The notes under the pieces were generated by a model. The model was not told the DNA's origin. It made no database searches and worked only from the letters and a program-made list of their open reading frames with translations. From an uncultured Eubacteriales bacterium (GTDB lineage Bacteria > Bacillota_A > Clostridia > Christensenellales > Aristaeellaceae), in NCBI GenBank assembly GCA_900553645.1, contig USEE01000002.1, positions 1 through 20,712 on the forward strand: a DNA stretch of 20,712 nucleotides, read 5' to 3'. The position numbers and the translations under genes were made by a program. This document shows positions 7,297-13,961 of the stretch, in pieces (the first letter of the stretch is position 1; every line of letters begins with the position of its first letter).

Positions 7297-9156
7297 TTAC
7301 GCGTCCCTGTGAAAGAACGCATACACCGCCTCCGCAGCGGGGCGCGACATGCCCTCGGCGGTCAGCAGTTCGTCCACCGTGGCGCTTTTCAGGGCTTCGA
7401 CCGTCTTAAAGCGCTTGAGTAACGCCCGCTTGCGCTTTTCGCCTACACCGGCTATCGTGTCTAGCTGGGAGGATATGGAGCTTTTGGCGCGGAGCGCGCG
7501 ATGGTGCGTTATTGCGAAACGGTGCGCTTCGTCGCGTAAGCGCTGGATTAAGTGCAGCGCGCTGGAGTGGCGGTCCAGCAGGATTGTTTCGTCGCGGCCC
7601 GGCAGGTATATCTCCTCTATGCGCTTGGCAAGGCCGAACATGGGGACGCTCGCGCCCGCGCGCGCCGCCGCGTCCATCGCGTTGCGCAATTGCTCCGGGC
7701 CGCCGTCGATCAGCACGAGGTCGGGCAGGCGCGAGAACTTGCCTTCGGTTAATGGCTTGCCCTGAGCCTTTAATTCCTCTATCTCGTTAAGACCGTGGCG
7801 GAAGCGCCGCTCGATTACCTCGTGCATCGATGCAAAGTCGTTCGGGCCTTCCACCGTCTTTATGCGGAAGTGCCGGTATTCCTTCTTTGCGGGCAGGCCG
7901 TCCTGCATGACCACCATGGACGCAACCGATAGCGCGCCCTGCGTGTTGGATATGTCGTAGCCCTCTATGCGGCGCGGCAGTTTCTCTAAACCCAGCGCAT
8001 TCTTTAACTCCTCCAAAGCGCCCGTCGTGCGCTCGTAACTGCGCCTGAGCTGCGCCGCGCGCTTGTCGGCGGCGTCGCGCGCGTTCTTCTGCGCCATGGC
8101 CATCATCTGGCGCTTATCGCCGCGCTGGGGCAGGCGCAGTTCAAACGCCCCGCCGCGTTTTTCGCGCAGGAGCTGCTCAAGCGTCTCGCTATCCTCGGTC
8201 AATTCCTGGGTAAGTATCATCGGCGGTATCGGATGGTCTTCGTCGTAGTATTGCAATATGAAGCTTTCGATAAGCTCGCCCGCACTCTCGCCCGCGCCGC
8301 GCTCCATCACAAACGCTTCGCTGCCCAGCAGCTTGCCGTCGCGCATGAAAAGCGCCTGCACCGTCGCGTCTACGCCGTCCGACGCGCACGCCAGCACGTC
8401 GTAATCGTCGCCGCGCATGGATACCGCCTTCTGGCGCTGCATAATTTCGTCAACGTCGTGCAGCCGGTCGCGGTACAGCGCCGCCTTCTCAAACTGCATG
8501 TTTTTCGAGGCCTCCAGCATCAGCCGCTCCAGTTCCTTGGTCACGCTGGTATCGTCGCCGCTTAAAAACGCAATTACCCTATCCAGCACAGCGTGATACT
8601 CCGCGCGCGTGACCGCACCCGTGCAGGGCGCCATGCACTGGCCGATCTGGGCGTGCACACACGCGCGCTTGCCGGGGCCGTTCTTGGGCATGTTGACGCA
8701 GGTGCGCAGCGGAAACTCACTGCGCAATACGTCCAGTATGTCGCGCACCGCCGTCGCACCCGTGAACGGGCCGAAGTACTTCGCGCCGTCGCGCCCCATG
8801 TGCCGAACCAGCTCCACGCGCGGAAAGTCCTCGCGCGCGTCTATGCGGATGTACGGATACTGCTTGTCGTCCTTTAGCAGGATATTGTAAAACGGCTTGT
8901 GAAGCTTGATTAAGTTGTTTTCCAGTATCAGCGCTTCCAGCTCGCTGTCCACCAGCACTATGTCAAAATCCTCGATGCGGCTTACCATCGCCTGAACCTT
9001 GGGCGTGTGGTTCTTGGAGGACTGAAAGTATTGGCGCACGCGGTTCTTCAGATTCTTGGCCTTGCCCACGTATATTATTTCGCCCTGCGACTTCATCAGG
9101 TAGCAGCCCGGCGAATCCGGGAGCTGCTTTATCTTTATCTCCAATTGAGGATTCAT
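7297..9156 (-). CDS. uvrC: Excinuclease ABC subunit C
   Basis: This 619-residue nuclease makes both incisions in nucleotide excision repair after UvrA-UvrB damage recognition. Domains in order: GIY-YIG nuclease (about 12-95) with GCYLMKSQ, IIYVGKAKNLKNRV and the LENNLIK segment (E79); a cysteine-containing segment (TCVNMPKNGPGKRACVHAQIGQC, then MAPC); a UVR domain (about 200-235) that contacts UvrB; an RNase H-like endonuclease domain (IEGYDISNTQG, LVLIDGGPEQL); and a C-terminal helix-hairpin-helix pair (DTIAGVGEKRKRALLKRF onward). The length is normal. An AAGGAGA site precedes the ATG. It has its own strong promoter despite lying downstream of the MoxR cluster. uvrA and uvrB are not in this window. 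Confidence 0.98.
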   Translation of the reverse strand: MNPQLEIKIKQLPDSPGCYLMKSQGEIIYVGKAKNLKNRVRQYFQSSKNHTPKVQAMVSRIEDFDIVLVDSELEALILENNLIKLHKPFYNILLKDDKQYPYIRIDAREDFPRVELVRHMGRDGAKYFGPFTGATAVRDILDVLRSEFPLRTCVNMPKNGPGKRACVHAQIGQCMAPCTGAVTRAEYHAVLDRVIAFLSGDDTSVTKELERLMLEASKNMQFEKAALYRDRLHDVDEIMQRQKAVSMRGDDYDVLACASDGVDATVQALFMRDGKLLGSEAFVMERGAGESAGELIESFILQYYDEDHPIPPMILTQELTEDSETLEQLLREKRGGAFELRLPQRGDKRQMMAMAQKNARDAADKRAAQLRRSYERTTGALEELKNALGLEKLPRRIEGYDISNTQGALSVASMVVMQDGLPAKKEYRHFRIKTVEGPNDFASMHEVIERRFRHGLNEIEELKAQGKPLTEGKFSRLPDLVLIDGGPEQLRNAMDAAARAGASVPMFGLAKRIEEIYLPGRDETILLDRHSSALHLIQRLRDEAHRFAITHHRALRAKSSISSQLDTIAGVGEKRKRALLKRFKTVEALKSATVDELLTAEGMSRPAAEAVYAFFHRDA

Positions 9157-9203
9157 ATCGTCTCCTTATATGTACGCATAAAATCGGCGCGCGTCTACGT
9201 TCT

Positions 9204-9231
9204 ATTATAAACGTGCCGCGCACCGTGTCAA
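9204..9231 (-). promoter_or_regulatory. Consensus sigma-A promoter of uvrC
   Basis: On the minus strand TTGACA (9231-9226), a 16-base spacer and TATAAT (9209-9204) match both sigma-A hexamers at all twelve positions. It lies about 48 bases before the uvrC start. I saw no LexA-type operator overlapping it. Confidence 0.85.
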
Positions 9232-9249
9232 CGCATTGTCCGTATTTGG

Positions 9250-10521
9250 TTATTTGACAGTGCGCCGGGCTTCCTCGGCCTGCGCGTCGGTGATTTCGTG
9301 CGAGGAATAGCGCGCCTCGTCGTACATGTCGCCCAGCCTGCCGCGTTCCTGCTCGCCCAAATTCATCTCGGCAAAGGCTTCACGCGCGCTCAGGCATTCT
9401 ATGCCGCTTATGCCTATGCCTCGCTTTTTATATAGCTGCTTTACCGCACTGCGCACGCGTTCGCGCGCGTCCATGTCCGCCCACTTCTTTTCGCGGGTCG
9501 TGAATTTTTTAAGCGATTCTTTGAGCGAGTCCAGCATTTCGCCGCGCACCTCGCCCCAGTCCATGAGCTGTTCGCGCTCCTCGGTATAGTCCTCGCGCAC
9601 GCCCTGAGCAAAGCGTTTAGCCCACTCCGATATGCGCGCGGCGACTTTTTTGAGCAGCTTAAACAGCTTCCACAGCGCAAAGCATATTGCGGCCGCCACG
9701 AATATCAGCGCGACATATTTGACTATCTGCTCCATGAGCTTGGCAAACCAGCTCGGCTCGGCCATGGGCAGACCGCCGCCGATGTCGCTCGATTCGCCCA
9801 CGCTTTCGCCGCTGATATCCTCGGTGCTCTGCATCAGCGAGGACAGCCACGCGATGAACTGGCCTACCCAGTACATTATAAATTCGCCCACGCGCTCGAA
9901 CGCCTGACGAATCTTATCCGCACTGGCCACCAGCACCGCGATTACGATAAGTCCCGTGACCATCGCGCGGTTCTTGGACGATATGCGGCCGATGGGCTTG
10001 CCGCCGCGCCCGCGCAGCGACATGCCGTCGCGCACCGACATGCTATTCATTATGTAGGGGCACATCACGAAGTACGCCAGCCCCGCCCACATCATCGCGG
10101 TATAGTCCACGCGCGCCTCCATGCCCGATAACTTGATTATCAGCGGCGGCAGCACCTGTATTATTGCGCCCGCAATCATCTCGCGCGTGTCGTAGCGCAT
10201 GGCCGCGCCCTGCGCGCGCAGCGTGAGCGCAAACGCGATTATGCTTAGGACTATTATCAAGGCCATGAACGGCGCGCCCATTACGCCAAGGCAGAAAAAG
10301 CCCGCCGCCGCGTAAGCCAGGCACGTAACTATCATCGAAGCCACGCGCGCCCGCGCCGGTATGAACGACAGTATCAGCGCAAGCGCCTGGCCGCACAGGT
10401 AGAACAGCCCGCACTTCAATTGGCCGCCGCCCGGCAAAAGCGCGCCCAGCGTCAGTATCACGGGCGCGTACATAAGCGCGCGCCACAGGCAGAGCAATGC
10501 GTTGTCAAACAGCTTCTTCAT
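9250..10521 (-). CDS. Polytopic membrane protein with DUF4129-like C-terminal domain
   Basis: This is a 423-residue protein. About 6-8 hydrophobic segments fill residues 10-205, a further one lies at about 262-290, and a long charged cytoplasmic tail follows. The last 80 residues (ARERVRSAVKQLYKKRG onward, with LSAREAFAEM and a final Tyr-rich helix) fit the DUF4129 pattern that usually ends transglutaminase-like membrane proteins (TgpA type) beside moxR and DUF58 genes. The papain-like Cys-His-Asp transglutaminase core itself is absent. It is the third gene of the MoxR cluster and overlaps the DUF58 gene by 17 bases. No clear terminator follows before uvrC. The domain call is by pattern and position, and the function is unknown. 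Confidence 0.75.
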   Translation of the reverse strand: MKKLFDNALLCLWRALMYAPVILTLGALLPGGGQLKCGLFYLCGQALALILSFIPARARVASMIVTCLAYAAAGFFCLGVMGAPFMALIIVLSIIAFALTLRAQGAAMRYDTREMIAGAIIQVLPPLIIKLSGMEARVDYTAMMWAGLAYFVMCPYIMNSMSVRDGMSLRGRGGKPIGRISSKNRAMVTGLIVIAVLVASADKIRQAFERVGEFIMYWVGQFIAWLSSLMQSTEDISGESVGESSDIGGGLPMAEPSWFAKLMEQIVKYVALIFVAAAICFALWKLFKLLKKVAARISEWAKRFAQGVREDYTEEREQLMDWGEVRGEMLDSLKESLKKFTTREKKWADMDARERVRSAVKQLYKKRGIGISGIECLSAREAFAEMNLGEQERGRLGDMYDEARYSSHEITDAQAEEARRTVK

Positions 10522-11599
10522 CGCGTCCGCCTCCTATTATGTTGAGTGTGACCGAGTTGCCGCGCGCGCGGAGCTGCTCCACGCCCTGTTGGATAAGCTC
10601 GGAATCATACGCGCTGAGTATGAGTATGTCCATGTCCTGATACGCGCTGAGTTCCTCAAGGAAGGTATGGAAGTTGAGCGTGCGCTTTATCTGCAATTGC
10701 GCCATCGCGCTAAGCAGTATATCGCCCTGCGTGGACGCGCGCTGCGGCGCGATGACCACGGGCTCTTCCGGGCGTATGCTAAGCTGCCCGTTGCACGCAA
10801 AGCCCGCCTCGACGCCCGCCTCCAATGCGCGCGTCAGCAGCGTGGCCGAAAGGCTGATGCCGTATTCAATCACGTCCTGCTCGTACTTCATCAGTTCGGC
10901 CCACTGATGCTCCTGCATCTGCACATTGAGTACCACCATCAGGCGCGGGTCGGCGGTGTAGTCGTATGTCTTTACCTGCATACGGCCGGTGCGCGCGCTC
11001 GCGCCCCAGTGCACGCTGCGCATCGGGTCGCCCGCGCGGTACTCGCGCAGACCGCCCACCAGAAACGGATCGGGCATTATCCAGCGCTTGACCAGCACGT
11101 CGCCCTGCCACTTGCGCGAGGGCATGTCCATCTGATCTTCCGAAAGCAGTTTGGGGTACACCATCAGATGCGCGCTCACGTCCAGCTGCCTTGCGGCGCG
11201 CCCCATGTTGACCAGATCGCCCGCGGTGGCTTCCACGGTTTTGAGCTGATAATCGCCGCGGTGCAGGCACTTGATCGTATGCCTGCGCGTGACGCGCGAG
11301 TAGGGGCCTAAGTAGAATACGCTCTTATGATACTGCTCGTCCTCGGATATTTCGCGCTCCTCCTGCGCGGTCTGGAAGCGCAGATCGGGCGATATGCGGC
11401 TTTCCACGCGCAGCCACGGCACGGGCAGCAGCTTGCGATTGACGATTTGCTCAACCATCTCAACCGTTTCGCCCTCATACACGCTGCGTTTGCTGAACGT
11501 GCGGGTGTACTTGAGCGATTTGAAGTTGAACCGGCTGAACACAAACGACTGCGCGCCGCCCAGCACGAGCAGCACAATCAGCAGCCAAAACAGGTTCAT
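10505..11599 (-). CDS. DUF58 domain protein, MoxR partner
   Basis: This 364-residue protein has one N-terminal membrane anchor (about 3-20), a beta-rich central region (about 30-160) and then the DUF58 signature REYRAGDPMRSVHWGASART with KTYDY after it. The C-terminal half is a von Willebrand A-like alpha/beta fold in which the metal-site motif is degenerate; I see no clean DxSxS. Proteins of this family are encoded beside MoxR ATPases and are thought to be their substrates or partners in envelope or complex-assembly roles. It lies 4 bases after the moxR stop and overlaps the next gene by 17 bases, so the three are almost certainly one operon. The start has only a modest GGGCG-type ribosome site inside the moxR end. 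Confidence 0.92.
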   Translation of the reverse strand: MNLFWLLIVLLVLGGAQSFVFSRFNFKSLKYTRTFSKRSVYEGETVEMVEQIVNRKLLPVPWLRVESRISPDLRFQTAQEEREISEDEQYHKSVFYLGPYSRVTRRHTIKCLHRGDYQLKTVEATAGDLVNMGRAARQLDVSAHLMVYPKLLSEDQMDMPSRKWQGDVLVKRWIMPDPFLVGGLREYRAGDPMRSVHWGASARTGRMQVKTYDYTADPRLMVVLNVQMQEHQWAELMKYEQDVIEYGISLSATLLTRALEAGVEAGFACNGQLSIRPEEPVVIAPQRASTQGDILLSAMAQLQIKRTLNFHTFLEELSAYQDMDILILSAYDSELIQQGVEQLRARGNSVTLNIIGGGRDEEAV

Positions 11600-11603
11600 G
11601 CGC

Positions 11604-12560
11604 TCACGCCCTTTCGGGGGACTCGGTGGGCACGGGCGTACTCTTGAGCGCCTCGGCCACGATCATCTCGCCCTGACCCGAGCGGCCGTACATGCCGCGC
11701 ACGACGATTCTGTGCGCCAGCACCGGCTCGGCCATGGCGCGCACGTCGTCGGGCGTTACGAAGTCGCGGCCCTCGACCAGCGCGTGCGCCTGCGAAGCCC
11801 TGAGCAGCGCCAGCATACCGCGTGGCGATACGCCCAGCTGCACCTGCTCAAACTGGCGCGTGCGCTCGCACAGTGCGGTTATGTAGGCCATTACCGGCGT
11901 GGATGCCTCAACGTCCTTTAAGGCCTTCTGCGCCTCGACTATTTCCTCGCGCTTTACAACCGGCTGAAGCTCCTCAAGCGGGCTTTGGCTTATGAAGCGG
12001 CGCAGTATCTGCATCGCGCCCTGAGTATCCGGGTAGCCCATCTTGAGCCGCACGAGGAAGCGGTCGAGCTGCGCCTCGGGCAGCGGGAACGTGCCCTGTA
12101 TCTCGACCGGGTTCTGCGTCGCGACGACCAGGAACGGCCCGGCCAGCTTGCGGGTCACGCCGCTTTCAGTCACCTGCCGCTCCTCCATGCACTCCAGCAG
12201 CGCCGACTGCGTGCGGGGCGTGGCGCGGTTTATCTCGTCGGCCAGCAGTATATTGGTAAAAACCGGGCCGGGCTTGAACGTAAATTCGCCCGCCTTGGCG
12301 TCCCATATGGACAGGCCGGTTACGTCGGTGGGCAGCAGATCGGGCGTAAACTGTATGCGCGCAAAGTCCGCATCCAGCGATTTGGCCAGCGACTTGGCCA
12401 TGACGGTCTTGCCCGTGCCGGGCACATCCTCCAGCAGTATGTGGCCGCGCGCCAGTATCGCGCACAGCACCAGCTTGATCGCGTCCTCCTTGCCCACTAT
12501 CACGCGGCTTACGTTGTCCGAAACGTTCTTGGCAAATGCGGCTACGCTCTTTACATCCAT
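11604..12560 (-). CDS. MoxR-family AAA+ ATPase
   Basis: This 318-residue cytoplasmic AAA+ protein shows Walker A DVPGTGKT (45-52), Walker B LLADEIN (105-111), the following RATPRTQSALLECMEE segment, and sensor-1 ATQNP with the EIQGTFPLPEAQLDRF stretch that defines MoxR proteins. A lid domain follows. MoxR ATPases act as chaperone-like remodelling factors for protein complexes, often with DUF58/VWA partners. Here the DUF58 gene begins 4 bases downstream. The ribosome site is weak (GAAAGAGAG). The upstream 211-base gap is shared with a divergent unrecognised gene and contains a possible sporulation-type promoter. Confidence 0.95.
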   Translation of the reverse strand: MDVKSVAAFAKNVSDNVSRVIVGKEDAIKLVLCAILARGHILLEDVPGTGKTVMAKSLAKSLDADFARIQFTPDLLPTDVTGLSIWDAKAGEFTFKPGPVFTNILLADEINRATPRTQSALLECMEERQVTESGVTRKLAGPFLVVATQNPVEIQGTFPLPEAQLDRFLVRLKMGYPDTQGAMQILRRFISQSPLEELQPVVKREEIVEAQKALKDVEASTPVMAYITALCERTRQFEQVQLGVSPRGMLALLRASQAHALVEGRDFVTPDDVRAMAEPVLAHRIVVRGMYGRSGQGEMIVAEALKSTPVPTESPERA

Positions 12561-12592
12561 ATTAATTCACTCTCTTTCAGAATTTACGGCGG

Positions 12593-12622
12593 TATCATAT
12601 GACGCATAGTACGCTATATGTT
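12593..12622 (-). promoter_or_regulatory. Possible sigma-E/sigma-K-type promoter of the MoxR cluster
   Basis: On the minus strand CATATGATA (12601-12593) fits the CATAnnnTA -10 of mother-cell sigma factors. AACA (12622-12619) lies 17 bases upstream, one more than the ideal sigma-K spacing. A start near 12586 would leave a leader of about 26 bases. No good sigma-A pair was found in this gap. A six-base fixed motif in 211 bases can arise by chance, so this is tentative. Confidence 0.3.
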
Positions 12623-12771
12623 TGGCGAAAAATGGCTTAATTGTGAAAAGAAAGTATGAACATGTGCCGGGTCTGCCATGATTTTTAAGGTCTGGGCAGT
12701 TCTAAATTCGCCTTAAAAGGCATATTGTTCTTTAAGTCATATATCAAGGGCAACGATGGGAGGAGACGCGC

Positions 12772-13740
12772 ATGGCGCATCCGGTGCTGTACATATCGCC
12801 GGACACAGCGGGACTGATTTACATAAACGGACGGCTGGCGGGCGAGTGCGACGCGCAAAGCCCGCTGAGCATACCAGTCGCGCCGCAGGGGGCGGTATAT
12901 ATCGAATATCATCCGCTGTGCGCGGGCGTACTGGGCGCGGCGCGGCGGCTGAATCTGTCGGGCGGGTACGTATCGCCGCTGAGCGAACCGCCGGACGGCA
13001 TGTACATAGTCGCGTGGCCGGGCTCGGTGATCGACGTGCAGATTTCGCCCGAGCGCGTGCCGGTATGCGGCGGCGCGGTACGGCTGTCGGCGGGCGGGTA
13101 CGACGTGTATGTTCAGGCGGGGAATGCGTGCGTGGCGCGCGGCGCGGTGCTCATGAATGTGCGGCTACCCGCGGGGGCACGGGGCGTGCGCGCGCTGGAA
13201 GCCGGCACGGAACGGATAATGCTGATCGGGCAGTGCGGCGAGGGCGAGTTTATACAGATACTCGCGCCCGACGCGGGCAAGGTGCTTTTAAGCGCCGCAG
13301 GGCGCAGCATATCCCCCGCTGAACACGGCGCGGTGCGGGTGGAGCGCGAGGCGGACGACGAGGCCGGGCATGAGCTGATCGAGATATGGCAAAGCGGCGC
13401 GCATGGCTACACGCGGCGCACGGCGGCGGTGCGCGGTGGGAGTGCCCTCCCCCGCACGCCCGAAAGCGCGGCGCTGATGCTGGGACAGGCGATACTGCTG
13501 GGGCAGGACGAGGAGGCGCGGGCGCTGCTGTCGCCGGGCGCGCAGGCCGGTTATCCAACGATACGTGCGCAGGTAATGCGCTTTAACGCGTGCTGTGCGC
13601 TCAAGTACGGCGCGCGGACGGGCGCGGTGGGGCTGATGCGCGTGGCGGGGCCGGGTTATGCGCGCGTGTGGGAGATGGAGTTCGATGCGGCGCGCGGCGG
13701 CGAGGGGTGGCTCATCGAAGGCATTCGGACGGGCGGATGA
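12772..13740 (+). CDS. Unrecognised 322-residue protein
   Basis: I do not recognise this gene. It starts at ATG 12772 behind GGGAGGAG, and codon use matches its neighbours, so it is likely real. There is no signal peptide or membrane segment. The first 55 residues (LYISPDTAGLIYINGRLAGE, then PLSIPVAPQGAVYIEYHPL) alternate like short beta strands with glycine turns and recall PEGA-type or carbohydrate-binding beta domains. Further beta-like repeats run to about 230. The last 90 residues begin TPESAALMLGQAILLGQDEEARALLS and end GEGWLIEGIRTGG, a layout like an NTF2-like fold. These fold ideas are inference only. It is transcribed divergently from the MoxR cluster, apparently alone, and has its own terminator. 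Confidence 0.75.
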   Translation: MAHPVLYISPDTAGLIYINGRLAGECDAQSPLSIPVAPQGAVYIEYHPLCAGVLGAARRLNLSGGYVSPLSEPPDGMYIVAWPGSVIDVQISPERVPVCGGAVRLSAGGYDVYVQAGNACVARGAVLMNVRLPAGARGVRALEAGTERIMLIGQCGEGEFIQILAPDAGKVLLSAAGRSISPAEHGAVRVEREADDEAGHELIEIWQSGAHGYTRRTAAVRGGSALPRTPESAALMLGQAILLGQDEEARALLSPGAQAGYPTIRAQVMRFNACCALKYGARTGAVGLMRVAGPGYARVWEMEFDAARGGEGWLIEGIRTGG

Positions 13741-13751
13741 CTGTTTTTTTC

Positions 13752-13780
13752 AGGGCGGTACGGACTGTGCCGCTCTTTTT
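13752..13780 (+). terminator. Intrinsic terminator after the 12772 gene
   Basis: A 10-bp stem with two wobble pairs (AGGGCGGTAC 13752-13761 with GTGCCGCTCT 13767-13776) has a GGACT loop and is followed by four more T. It begins 12 bases after the stop codon; a run of seven T precedes it. Confidence 0.75.
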
Positions 13781-13905
13781 CATTATGATGCGCACGACAA
13801 GGCGGGATGACCGTGTAAAGCACCTTAAAAAGTAAATATCCGTGCTCCTGTCTTAAAATAATTTTTATGCATTTCGATAAGGGAATGTACGAAGCGCGGT
13901 TTGCA

Positions 13906-13914
13906 TGATATAAT
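13906..13914 (+). promoter_or_regulatory. Extended -10 promoter of the beta-mannosidase gene
   Basis: TGATATAAT is an extended -10 with a perfect TATAAT (13909-13914). The hexamer 17 bases upstream (13886-13891) matches TTGACA at only three positions, as expected for an extended -10 promoter. The 13 bases GCATGATATAATA (13903-13915) recur exactly at 17361-17373. Bases 13781-13900 hold no gene; they are AT-rich, with a weak AGCAC/GTGCT inverted repeat. Confidence 0.7.
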
Positions 13915-13961
13915 ACTGCCATAAATTCCTTGAAACAATCTGAATTACAAGGAGAAAAATT

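Noticed and set aside
12720..12746. CATATT...CATATATCA as a sigma-E or sigma-G promoter for the 12772 gene
   Set aside because: The -35-like GCATATT is only 11 bases from the -10-like CATATATCA, which also departs from CATAnnnTA at a fixed position.
12640..12771. Possible riboswitch or attenuator in the leader of the 12772 gene
   Set aside because: Only short imperfect repeats (GGTCTG, GCCTTAAAAGGC) are present; no known riboswitch core or terminator/antiterminator pair can be drawn.
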